Shown here piece by piece: positions 31,640-41,221 of a stretch of DNA of 64,000 nt; within the stretch, counting starts at the first letter, position 1; each line of letters opens with the position of its first letter. A program made the position numbers and the translations under genes. Origin of the DNA: Leptoclinus maculatus (taxonomy: Eukaryota > Chordata > Actinopteri > Perciformes > Stichaeidae); NCBI GenBank assembly GCA_032191485.1, contig JAVDOI010000123.1, positions 1-64,000 of the forward strand. The letters run 5' to 3'. The notes beneath the pieces are model-generated. The model had not been told where the DNA came from and did no database searches. It saw nothing but the letters and a program-made list of their open reading frames with translations.

Positions 31640-31800
31640 TTTCCTTGCAATTTCGACCTCCCGTCCGAAATTGCGGCCAGTACGTTGTTTTTGGTTGACG
31701 CTGGTCAAACTCACAGGCCACCACCCTGGGCTGCTCTATATGGTATAACCACCTCCACACATAAGTGGATTGGCGAGGGTTTAAAATAGCTTTGGAGGCT
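31640..31800 (-). pseudogene. Inverted fragment of the RPA1-like gene, 5' exon
   Basis: Read on the - strand this matches the start of the coding exon at 32861-33030: GCAGCCCAGGGTGGTGGCCT is shared exactly, and GTACTGGCCGCAATTTCGGA closely. About 16 nt are missing after the EFD codons, so the frame is broken. It encodes only a short EQPRVVACEFD-like peptide before diverging. It lies head to head with the intact gene, about 1.1 kb away, and is clearly more diverged than the two duplication copies are from each other, so it predates the duplication. Confidence 0.7.
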
Positions 31801-32262
31801 TCCTCAGCAGTGATGAAATAATACACATACCACATAGAAACTATGCCTATAGGATGAGCCCTATGGGTTTACCATTAGACTTTTTTCCCTGTAATGTTTA
31901 TTCATTATTATATGTGTATCCTACTTTATTCGGCGTATTAATATTATAAACTGTTTGTTTCTATTAAAGTGTGCTTTCAGTTCACCGGAAGAGGGATGAC
32001 TTCTGTTTGGAAATACCGATTGCTAAGCAAGATATATAGCCATAATGTTTCAAAAAATGTTGGCACTTTCATTCATTTTTAAACTCTGAGACGTAGGCTA
32101 ATTTGTGACATGCTTTCTTAATATCACTCGATCATTTATAGGTTAGCTTACGATTTGAATCATCACATTCAACTCAGTCTGGACAAATAATTGTTATCAG
32201 CCATTGTACCACAGAGAACACCTGCGCTCATTGAGCGCTTCTCATCTCACCGCTTTGGACCT

Positions 32263-32284
32263 TGTGTGTGTGTGTGTGTGTGTT
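32263..32284. repeat. (GT)n microsatellite
   Basis: Short GTGTGT run upstream of the RPA1-like gene. Confidence 0.85.
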
Positions 32285-32558
32285 TTGTTTTTGTTTGTTC
32301 ACCAATCACTGTCTGTATTGTGTATTTCGCTCCAATAAAAAGTATTCATTCCTTGGTTATTATGTCTAAAGCGTTGAGATGAAACGAATTTACTGAGGCT
32401 CAGAAGATCTCCGACATTATAGCAGTGACTGATTTTCACTAAAGTCTTCTGTCCTGCCTGAGAAGTCGAGAGAGAGAGAGAGGTAAGTGTTGTTCCTCTT
32501 AAATGTGTTAATAATTTGAATGATATTAAGAATACCTGACATGAATTGAGTCCAGTTT

Positions 32559-32559
<1 letters not shown>

Positions 32560-32602
<43 letters not shown>
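32560..32602. repeat. (AT)n microsatellite in intron 1
   Basis: About 20 AT dinucleotides between the presumed exon 1 donor (GAG|GTAAGT, 32483) and the acceptor at 32829-32830. Confidence 0.9.
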
Positions 32603-32604
<2 letters not shown>

Positions 32605-32831
32605 TTAATGAAATTAAATTTCTATTTTTTAATCGTTATTTCCAAATAGCGGGCATCTATCTCTTGTTTTAGGTAAACTGTACACAGTCTTTAATACGAA
32701 ATACTCTCGTTTCTAATAATAATTTGCTAAAGAGGCAACACACTGTGAAATAAAAGAAACGTTACAGATAAAATGTGTACTGGCCTACTATAACTTATCC
32801 TATAACTTCGTGTTTATTCTATTATTTCAGA

Positions 32832-33530
32832 ATGGCGTTACACACACTTATATGGACAAAGCCTCCCACGCCATATTTCAGGCCACCACCAATCCACCTT
32901 TGCATAATGATGGTGGCGGAGCAGCCCAGGGTGGTGGCCTGGGAGTTCGACGCTTCTGGTGCGAGACCAGCGTCCACAAAGAACAATGTGCTGGCCGCCA
33001 TTTCAGACGGAAAGTCGGTGGCCAAAGTGACCATCTACGAGGAGTTGTCCTCAAAAATTCAGGAGGGTAGGAGCTACGTTATAAAGGGACTCTCCTTAAG
33101 AGGGCAGTCTCCGCCATATTTAATACATGTAAGTAGAGAGACCATGTTCTTCAGAAGCGCGCCAATTCTAATAACCGAGGCGCTGACACAGCAGGCGGAG
33201 GCCTTGATACGTCCCATCTCTCTGCTGACCCCAGTCAGTAGCTGCAGTGAGGCAAAGGGCCTCGTGACCGTGGAGGGGGAGGTGGGCGAAGTGAGTTCAG
33301 TTTTAACCTATGGTGGTATATATAAGACAAAAAAGTATAAAATGTGAATTAACTCACAATTCCATCTTTCTCAGCTGTCCACGCTCAAAAAGATCACCAA
33401 GGGCAAAGAAATATTTCCCATGCGAAATATTAAACTGCAGCAGGTAGGCACCTCTCCCTCTCCCTCTCTCCCTCTCCCTCTCCCTCTCCCTCTCTCCTCT
33501 CCCTCTCTCCCTCCCTCCCTCCCTCTCTCC

Positions 33531-33573
<43 letters not shown>

Positions 33574-33767
33574 CTCTCTCCTCTCTCTCTTCTCTCTCCT
33601 CTCTCTCTCTCTCGACCCTCTCCTCCCTCTCCTCTCTCCTCCTCCTTCTCCTCCCTCTCCCTCCTCTCTTCCTCTCTCTCCTCTCCCATCTCTCTCTCTC
33701 TCACTCTCTCTCCCTCTCTCTCTCTCTCTCTCTCGCTCTCTCTCTCTCTCTCCTTCTCTCCCTCTCT

Positions 33768-33846
<79 letters not shown>

Positions 33847-34655
33847 CCTCTCCCCTCTCCCTCTCCCTCTCCCCTCTCCCTCTCTCTCTCTCTCTCTCAA
33901 TTATTAATAATGTAATTATAGAATTAGAAATTAAAATATGATTTCACATGACTTTCTACAGGGGGATACACAGCTGTCGCTGTGCCTCTGGAGGGAGGTG
34001 TCGGTGTACAAAAAGCTGCAGATTGGGGCACGGATGAAAGTGTCCCACCTGAAAGCTCCTCAGTCGGACTACGGGCTGCAGCTGCAGTCCACCAACTTCA
34101 CAACAATCGAGGTCGCCCTACTTGGTTGTTGCTGTTGTATTCATTATTACATTTTTAAAAAGATTGACATTCATTTTTTAGACTAATTTCTTTACATAAT
34201 CACATCTTCAAAATACAAACAGCGAAGTCTGCTGAAGTGATGTTGTGAATTTATTCTATGTAAATAAAATATATTTGAAGTGACATTAAAAAAACAAATA
34301 TGAACAAAGTGAATAAGCAACGCACGGGCTAGGTAGATTATTTGGATTTTTAAAAAATGTTAAGGAGTAGCTACATTGATGTTTGGGTGATTTGTGACAG
34401 AGGATATCTAACAGAAGGTAACGTGATGTCTGTTTCTCTCGACAGGAGGTCAGCTCAGATGACGTGGTGGGCGCTTTCGGGGTGATGGATATTGAGGGTG
34501 AGCCAGGCAGCCTGAACCTCCTGCTGGATGACGGCCGGACCGTCATCATTACAGAGGCTCTGTGGACCCCCATAGAACCGTTACTAATCAATCCCCCACT
34601 CAAAATTAGGTTAAAGTTGACGGGGAACCACGTCACTAAAGTAACTGTAGAATAG
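32832..34655 (+). CDS. RPA1-like OB-fold protein, complete spliced gene
   Basis: Exons: a non-coding first exon ending about 32482 (GAG|GTAAGT); 32831-33290 (acceptor TATTTCAG, donor GAA|GTGAGT); 33375-33443 (CAG|GTAGGC); 33962-34111 (donor GAG|GTCGCC, weak); and 34446-34655 ending in TAG. All junctions are phase 0 and give about 295 residues. ATG at 32832 opens the frame; the ATGATG at 32907, just before AEQPRVVAWEFD, is an alternative start. The pattern KSVAKVTIYEELSSKI followed by VTVEGEVGE, LCLWREVSV and LQLQSTNFTTIE resembles the tandem OB folds of replication protein A large subunits, which bind single-stranded DNA. It lacks a zinc finger and is about half the usual RPA1 length. Some Helitrons carry RPA-like genes, so it may be a transposon passenger or a host paralogue; which is not decided. 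Confidence 0.65.
33447..33898. repeat. (CT)n low-complexity tract in intron 3 of the RPA1-like gene
   Basis: About 450 bp of CTCTCC/CTCTCT pyrimidine sequence between the donor at 33444 and the acceptor at 33961. It reads through as Ser/Leu or Arg/Glu peptides, which are artefacts. A long polypyrimidine tract may affect splicing. Confidence 0.95.
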
Positions 34656-35113
34656 TTCACTGTTGTTCACATGTTTCTTTATTTGTATTCATATTTGTAA
34701 TGTATTTGTTATTTTGTATTCAGGGTTTCATTACGTTGTTATTTTTGACGGTTCATATTCAAATGTTTTGATGTGGTTAAGTGTTTTATGTTAAATTGCA
34801 TTAAATTACTCTGCCTTTGTAATGGTGTGCATTGTTTCACGTAAACTTCATTTTTGATTTTAAATGCTGTGACTTATTTTCTAAAGATGTTTATTATATG
34901 CGTCTGAGTCAAGCCGGGTCCGCAGAGCATGTTGGAGAACCAAGAGGAGGGCAGGAGGTCTGCGGGGTCCGTGCCCACGGCAGAGTGCCAGCCATCGGCA
35001 AAATACATCCAAGCAACACATTAATATAATAATACACACATGTAATTATAGTCAGATCTATCGTGCTCTAGATAGGACCTGTTCATTTGGACATTCACAC
35101 AGTCGATGATTTA
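34656..35113. other. 3' flank of the RPA1-like gene (right copy)
   Basis: Matches 663-1135 of the left copy with about two substitutions. Probably 3' untranslated region and spacer; no other gene is seen. Confidence 0.5.
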
Positions 35114-35117
35114 TAGC
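35114..35117. repeat. Left target-site duplication
   Basis: TAGC immediately before the 5' LTR, duplicated at 41218-41221; the empty site in the left copy has it once (about 1137-1140). Confidence 0.9.
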
Positions 35118-35329
35118 TGTAAGCTATTATGTTGAGAAGCAGGGTTCCTGTATATGTGTTTTGTGCTTTTATTGTGAAGGAGGAGACGGAAGGAGTGAGA
35201 GAGAAAAGAGAAGGTGTAAAGTGTGGGAGAAGCATTAAAGTGGCTGCTTTCTTGGCGCTGAATACGGAACTGTGGTTATTGTATTATTATTATCCTAAAG
35301 TATATGCGCAACATAAACCCTCGGCTACA
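35118..35329 (+). repeat. 5' LTR (212 bp)
   Basis: Begins TGTAAGCTATTATG and ends CCTCGGCTACA. It is identical to the first 212 bp of the 3' LTR, implying recent insertion. It contains a purine-rich middle and an ATTATTATTATCC stretch near the end. Confidence 0.95.
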
Positions 35330-35330
35330 T

Positions 35331-35349
35331 TGGTGGCAGCGGTGGGATT
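35331..35349 (+). promoter_or_regulatory. Primer-binding site, tRNA-Leu(AAG)
   Basis: TGGTGGCAGCGGTGGGATT, one base after the LTR, is complementary to the 3' end of vertebrate tRNA-Leu(AAG), including its CCA tail, as I recall that tRNA. It primes minus-strand synthesis. Confidence 0.8.
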
Positions 35350-35567
35350 GCTTTCCTAATGAACAGACCCATCGTCAGATAAGTGAAGAAGACAGTTCAC
35401 CGAAGTTTGAGCTAGTTAGCTAACGTAGCTAACTGCTAACACCCGCTTAGCTTAACGTGGTACCGTGTTCAGCTAGCACGAGTCGGAGATTCCGTGCCGA
35501 GTCTGTGTGGGGACATCTCATGTTTCATCTCAGTAGTAAGCACAGAGAGTAAAAGAAAAACGACAGA

Positions 35568-36674
35568 ATGTGGAAATTCGAAGACGACCCGCTGGGCTAC
35601 AGTGTGCGGCGCGGAGATCGGCCGTTCTCCAGCAATGTCAGGATTGAACTTCCACCGCCCTTTGCCGGAGAAGAAAAGCAAAGTTTTCCCTGCTGGGCCA
35701 GACAGTATGAAGTAGCTGTGAAGGCGCTGGTAGGAGGCAACGGAGGTGACTATGATTATGAACTGGCTAGGATTTTGCCAACGCGGCTGACCAAGGCTGC
35801 TTTTCTCCTGTGGGATAGCCTGCCAGCGGCCGTGCAGACCGACTATTCTGCAGTAAAGGAGAAATTACTGGATGCTTTTGGACAAAGACATTTTCTGGAT
35901 TGTTTCAGAGCGAACCTCTCTGCCCGTGTCCGTGCTCCAGGTGAGAGTTTGGAAGTGTATGCAGCAGATATAAGCAAGCTAGTTCAAGAAGCATTCCCGG
36001 GCTACGGTGATATAGCTCACAGAGAGGAGAAATTTCGCAGATTTCTAGCTGGGCTCGATCCGGTTCTGAGAGCTAAATGTCACGAGCAGGGGGCTACTGA
36101 TTTGGAGGAGGCCCTGGTCATCGCGGGCCGATGTGAGATGGCCAGAGAGACCCTAAAGATGGACTATGTGAACACCCATGTAAGCCAGCCTCTTACAGGA
36201 AACGGTACAGCAACAATGGTACAGTCCATATCTGATGGAGGGGGCTTGTACAGAACGATGGACAGAATTACTGAAGAGATGAAAGAAATGAGGATGGAGA
36301 TGAGGAGAATGGCAGAGGAAAACAATCGACTGAGATCCAGTGGCTGGAAGGACGAGTGGAGAACCTCTCACTCAGTGCGTGGAGGTCAGTGTCAGTGTGT
36401 GTGCAGGGAGCAGGGCTGCCAGTCACGTCGCCTGCAGGGTGAACAGAGAGGACGTTCCCCTGACCATGCCTGGCGGGAACGTGGAGCAGAAAGAGGTCCC
36501 GGGGAAAAACAGGATTACCGGGTGCCTTACGATAACCGAGCCAGCTCTCCAACTTGGAGGGGCCCTAGATCTACCAGGGGCCCCTTTAATGAGGAAACAC
36601 AGAGGAAGAGAGGAGTGCGTTTTCTCTCTCCCAAGAGAGAGGACCCAGCCGATCAGTCGGGAAACGGAATGTAG
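35568..36674 (+). CDS. gag: Retrotransposon Gag
   Basis: A 368-residue capsid precursor that would assemble the cytoplasmic particle around element RNA. Residues of about 75-190 (FLLWDSLPAAV, then REEKFRRFLAGLDPVLRAK) match the retrotransposon gag family. A charged coiled-coil-like stretch follows (ITEEMKEMRMEMRRMAEENN), then an Arg-rich tail. No canonical CCHC knuckle is present: the cluster QCQCVCREQGC has cysteines but no matching histidine, so RNA binding may rest on the basic tail. The frame stops at TAG 36672-36674, nine bases after a slippery heptamer leading into pol. The start is the ATG at 35568 after a 218-nt leader. Confidence 0.88.
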   Translation: MWKFEDDPLGYSVRRGDRPFSSNVRIELPPPFAGEEKQSFPCWARQYEVAVKALVGGNGGDYDYELARILPTRLTKAAFLLWDSLPAAVQTDYSAVKEKLLDAFGQRHFLDCFRANLSARVRAPGESLEVYAADISKLVQEAFPGYGDIAHREEKFRRFLAGLDPVLRAKCHEQGATDLEEALVIAGRCEMARETLKMDYVNTHVSQPLTGNGTATMVQSISDGGGLYRTMDRITEEMKEMRMEMRRMAEENNRLRSSGWKDEWRTSHSVRGGQCQCVCREQGCQSRRLQGEQRGRSPDHAWRERGAERGPGEKQDYRVPYDNRASSPTWRGPRSTRGPFNEETQRKRGVRFLSPKREDPADQSGNGM

Positions 36675-39600
36675 CTGATGTTGGGGCCCAAACACCAGCT
36701 ACCACACCTATGGGCTCAGCCAGTAATGCATCGATACAAGACGCGACAAAGCGACAGAGTACCTCATATGTGAGGGGGAGCATTGAAGGGACAGAAATCA
36801 ACATATTGGTGGACTCAGGGGCTACAGAGTCGTTTATCAGTGCTGATTTTCGCATGTCAGTTCCAGCGCTGCGCGAGCGGCCCATAAATGCTGACTTTAT
36901 TGCTGCACGTGCTGTGAATGGCCAGATGCTTGACACATTGGGCACCATAACTACCACCCTACATCTGGGTAATGAATCCTGGCAGCATGTTTTCTATGTA
37001 CTTCGGGGGTCTACACAAGCAGCACTGCTGGGCCTGGACTTTCTGGTCCCTAATCATGCCCTCTTGGATTTTTCCCGTGGCAGACTGCAGTTATGGGACA
37101 CTGATATTCCATTTTTGAGCGGCAAAGACTTGATTCCTGAGTGTTGTAATGTCTCAATCGCAACTGCTATGACATTGCCACCCCTCAGCGAGATGCTGGT
37201 GCCAGTGTGTGTGTCCCCGGCCGGGGCCATTGACCAGCTGCCTGACTTCGTGGGCTACTTAGCACCTAACCTCCGGAGTAAAAGTGAGTGTGTCGTTGCA
37301 CACACAGTGACTTTGGTGAAGGATGGGGTTACTACCGCCCGTGTGTTAAATCCTACAGATCAAGACATGGTACTGAGAAAGGGCATGCATCTAGGGGAGT
37401 TTTTCTCTGTGAATGAGTCTGAACTGGTGTCACTCCCTCAGATCCCAGTGGAGACAGTTTCCGCCACTTCATCCACTGAAGTGCCTTTTGTGTTACTGGA
37501 GGAGTCTCCGACTAGTCAGCAGCAAAAGGCACAATTGGTTGCATTGCTAGCAGAACACCAGGAGATATTCAGCACATCCAGAGGAGTGCCTGGCAAATGC
37601 ACGCTTATTCAACATCACATCAAAACTGGCAATCATCCTCCCCAGCGACAGCGCGCTTACCGGACTTCACCAGAAAAGAGAGGAGAAATAGACCGGCAGG
37701 TGGCAGCCCTGTTGGCTGACGGGGTAATTGAAGAGAGCTGCAGCCCCTGGGCCTCACCTGTCGTCCTCGTAAAAAAGAAGAATGGTGAGTGGAGATTCTG
37801 CATTGACTACCGTCGCTTGAACAGTGTAACGGTGAAAGACTGTCATCCCCTTCCCAGGGTGGATGATACATTGGATGCGTTAGCAGGCTCCCTGTGGTTT
37901 AGCACTTTAGATTTCTCTAATGGCTACTGGCAGGTTGAGGTTGCTGAGGAAGACAGAGAGAAAACGGCCTTCACGACGGGCAGGGGCCTCTACCAGTGGC
38001 GGTCGATGCCTATGGGCCTCACCAACTCACCTGCAACGTTTCAGCGGATGATGGAGCTGGTGCTAAGAGGGCTGCCATGGCAGGTGTGTATGGTGTATCT
38101 CGATGATGTTCTGATATACAGCCCCACCTTTGAGAGCCATCTCTCCAGTCTGCGTGAAGTTTTCTCCAGGATCCAGACGGCAGGTCTCAAACTAAACCCT
38201 AAAAAGTGCCACCTAGCTCAAGATCATGTGGTGTTCCTGGGGCATGTTGTTTCTCGCCACGGCCTACAGCCAGACCCTCGAAACACCGACAAGGTCAGAA
38301 CTTGGCCTACACCACGGAATCCAACAGAAGTGAGAGCATTTGTGGGTTTATGCTCTTACTATAGACGTTTTGTGAAGGACTTTGCCAAGCGTGCAGCACC
38401 TCTGCACCACCTGACGTGTAAAGGCACACCTTTCCAATGGACCACTGAATGTAATGAGGCCTTTGAGTATCTTAAAGGGGTGCTCTCAGAGGCCCCGATT
38501 GTCACTATGCCAGACTTCAACATTCCCTTTAAAGTGTACACAGATGCCTCCATGGAAGCAGTGGGGGCCGTGTTGGCTCAAGATAAGGAAGGACGGGAGA
38601 GAGTGGTGGTGTATGCTAGTCAGTCGCTCACTCCCACCGAAAGGCGCTGGTCCACGTTTGACAGAGAACTGTGGGCTATAGTGTGGGCTGTACGCCAATT
38701 CAGACATTACATCGGAGCGGCTGCCTTCACCATTATAACCGATCATAAGCCTCTGTTGGGCCTCCGCACCATGTCTATTGACAAAGATCCCACTGGAAGA
38801 AGAGCACGGTGGATATTGGAGCTGGATCCTTTCAACTGGGTCATTCAACACAAGGATGGAAAACAGCATACTAATGCTGATGCTCTCTCACGACGGCCAC
38901 AGGATCCGGTGGCTGGTACGGTGAATGACGCCTCACGAGAAGTTGCCATACAGGTGAATGCAGTTGGCTCAGACAGGGAGTCAGGTGTTCCCCAAGACGA
39001 CATTCTGTTGACACCGCCATCCGCAGTGAACCTCCCGACCTCTGACCTCATCACAGGGGGACAGCCATTGGAACCGGACAGTGAAATAAATGACCTGTCT
39101 TTCATACATGCACTCTCACATGATGGGACTGGACTGAAAGAACTGCAACAGGCCGATCCAGATATTGCTACGGCGTTGGATTGGAGGGATTCTCGACCAC
39201 CTCGGGGGCACATGAGAGGCAGCTCCAGGTGGCTGCGGAAGTTATGGACTGAATATCCTCGTCTTTCTGTGGTGAATGGCCTACTCTGCCGGAGAGTGAC
39301 TTCCTCCCTCACAGGGGGTGCTCAGTATCAAGTGGTCGTGCCCTCATCGCTTGTCCCTGATGTGCTGCACCATCTTCATGGAGGCCCTGTGGCGGCGCAT
39401 TTCTCAGTGGAACGAGTGTGGGAACGAGCAAGGCAAACTTGTTACTGGCCCTCTATGTTCAAAGACATTCGACAGTGGTGCGAGCAGTGCCTCCCATGTC
39501 AGACCCGCAGAGCCCCTGTGCCTAAGCACCGGGCACCAATGGGCGGGTCCCAAGCGACACGACCATTCCAGAGAGTGGCAATGGACATTCTTGAATTACC

Positions 39601-40651
39601 AGTGACTTCTAAGGGCAACAGATATGTGTTAGTAGTAGAAGACTACTTTTCCAAGTTTGTAAACCTGTATGCTCTTCCTAATCAAACAGCCCAATCCGTA
39701 GCACAGTGTCTGTTTGAGGATTACGTGCTGGTACATGGCGTTCCAGAAATTGTTCACAGTGACCAGGGCCGGCAGTTTGAAGCTGGGGTTGTTCAAAGAC
39801 TGTGTCAACTTTTAGGGATTAAGAAGACACGCACCACGCCGTATAATCCCAAATCCGACGGCATGGTCGAAAGATTTAATCGGACTCTCATCGATCAACT
39901 GGCCAAATCATTGCTTGCCTGCGGAGGTGAATGGGATGAGTATCTGAAACAGGTGGCTTTTGCCTATAACACCTCTGTTCATGCTTCCACTAACTACACT
40001 CCTTACTTTTTAACTCATGGACGGGAAGCTCGTGTCCCGGTGGATGTGTTGGTGCCATCGCAAATGGTGCACTTGGACTTGCCTCTTTCTCATGCTGACT
40101 TTGTGACCTCTCTGGCGGAAAGGCTGGAGACGGCTTTTTGTGGTGCCAGGCAGTGTGGTGCTGATGCCCATGAAAAACAAAAACTGTATTATGATGGAAC
40201 GGCACGCCATCAGCCGTATCGAGAAGGAGACCTCGTATGGCTGCATAATCCTACGGAGGACCGTATGAAACTTGCTCCCCACTGGAAGGGACCCTACAGG
40301 GTCCTGGCTGTGTTGGACTCTCAAGGAGAACCGGGACTCATCTATCGCATTGTCAGTCCTCTGGACCTTCACGGACCGGAGCAGGTTGTTCATTATGACA
40401 GACTGAAACCTTACACCTTGCTACGGCCTGCTGGTTCTTCAGTTAGCCTCCCAGCATCTCCTCACCATGCTCCTTCGCTGCAGGACGAGGGGTCGCCAGA
40501 GGAGGACTGGGGGGTGGAGGAGCCATGGGTCACTGGTGGCACAGAGACTGTTTTGGTTACGGGCACCAGTGAACCACAACAGACTGTGTCTCGTTCAAAG
40601 AGAGTTGTGAGACAACCAGCATATTTAAAGGACTTTGTCACTTATCGTTAA
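36569..40651 (+). CDS. pol: Retrotransposon Pol: protease, reverse transcriptase, RNase H, integrase
   Basis: Open from 36569 and expressed by -1 frameshifting from gag near 36665. Residues here are numbered from the first internal ATG at 36710 (1313 codons), which need not be a start. Aspartic protease: LVDSGA with D35. Reverse transcriptase: FCIDYRRLN and the catalytic VYLDD box (463-466). RNase H begins at YTDAS with D612. The integrase zinc region is a His pair followed by C924 and C927; the catalytic triad is D959, D1018 and E1054, with 35 residues between the last two. A GPY/F module follows (HWKGPYRVL, about 1191). All key residues are present and no stop or frameshift is seen, so the element may be active or very recently so. 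The last 60 residues have the basic R-S-K-R tail common in the group. Confidence 0.95.
36659..36715 (+). promoter_or_regulatory. Programmed -1 frameshift site and predicted pseudoknot between gag and pol
   Basis: G GGA AAC (36659-36665) lies exactly in the gag frame (TCG GGA AAC GGA ATG TAG). Pol is open in the -1 frame from about 36569. After a 5-nt spacer, 36671-36682 (GTAGCTGATGTT) pairs with 36691-36702 (AACACCAGCTAC), 11 pairs with one mismatch. The loop GCCCA (36686-36690) can pair with TGGGC (36711-36715), giving an H-type pseudoknot. The heptamer type, spacing and fold are those of known frameshift signals. Confidence 0.82.
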
Positions 40652-40660
40652 CTGATTTTT

Positions 40661-40921
40661 TTGAGTGATAAATGTGTGAAGATGTCTGTCAACATGTTTC
40701 TTCATTGTAGCAGCACATGCTTTATATGGCTGGTGTGTCCAAACGCTATGGGGTATCAGCTATGTCTGGTGTCTATTGGGATTAGTGGGGCATATTTTCT
40801 GGAGGCTGTGCAGTATTGTGATGGAAGGTTGTATAATGTTCTTTGCTGCCAAATGTCGTGTTATAGAGACATGTTACAGGGATTGGAAAATGTGAATTTT
40901 TTTTGCACTTCGAATGTTTAG
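40661..40921 (+). other. Small open frame between pol and the 3' LTR
   Basis: Eighty-six codons starting 10 nt after the pol stop and filling most of the space to the polypurine tract. It is Cys-rich (12 Cys) and mildly hydrophobic, with no signal-peptide-plus-anchor architecture and no similarity I recognise. It does not look like an envelope gene and may be chance. Confidence 0.25.
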
Positions 40922-40941
40922 AAACGGGGACGTTTCTTTAT

Positions 40942-40954
40942 GGAGGAAGGGAGG
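40942..40954 (+). promoter_or_regulatory. Polypurine tract
   Basis: GGAGGAAGGGAGG two bases before the 3' LTR; the plus-strand primer site. Confidence 0.8.
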
Positions 40955-40956
40955 TA

Positions 40957-41217
40957 TGTAAGCTATTATGTTGAGAAGCAGGGTTCCTGTATATGTGTTT
41001 TGTGCTTTTATTGTGAAGGAGGAGACGGAAGGAGTGAGAGAGAAAAGAGAAGGTGTAAAGTGTGGGAGAAGCATTAAAGTGGCTGCTTTCTTGGCGCTGA
41101 ATACGGAACTGTGGTTATTGTATTATTATTATCCTAAAGTATATGCGCAACATAAACCCTCGGCTACATTATTATTATTATCCTAAAGTATATGCGCAAC
41201 ATAAACCCTCGGCTACA
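40957..41217 (+). repeat. 3' LTR (261 bp) with 49-bp terminal duplication
   Basis: The first 212 bp equal the 5' LTR. The final 49 bp (41169-41217), from TTATTATTATTATCC to GGCTACA, repeat the LTR end once more. The target duplication TAGC follows the second copy, so the extra tail lies inside the integrated element. Confidence 0.93.
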
Positions 41218-41221
41218 TAGC

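Larger units (their letters stand above)
35118..41217 (+). mobile_element. Ty3/Gypsy LTR retrotransposon, structurally complete
   Basis: A 6.1-kb element in the order LTR, primer-binding site, gag, pol (protease, RT, RNase H, integrase), polypurine tract, LTR. It is flanked by the 4-bp duplication TAGC (35114-35117 and 41218-41221). The left copy of the duplication has a single TAGC at the same place, which proves the boundaries. Both LTRs begin TGTAAGC and end GGCTACA, and are identical over their shared 212 bp. Integrase follows RT and RNase H, as in Ty3/Gypsy and unlike Ty1/Copia. No chromodomain is evident at the C-terminus of pol, so it is not a typical chromovirus. Confidence 0.96.

Noticed and set aside
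33354..33941. Ser/Leu and Arg/Glu open frames of 116-173 codons
   Set aside because: Both strands of the intronic (CT)n tract are open; this is low-complexity sequence.
35494..35715. 73-codon frame overlapping the gag start
   Set aside because: Out of frame with gag, with no domain; probably a chance upstream frame in the leader.
36582..36588. C CCT TTA slippery-type heptamer in the gag/pol overlap
   Set aside because: It is out of register with the gag frame, and no stable structure follows at the right distance; G GGA AAC at 36659 fits all requirements.
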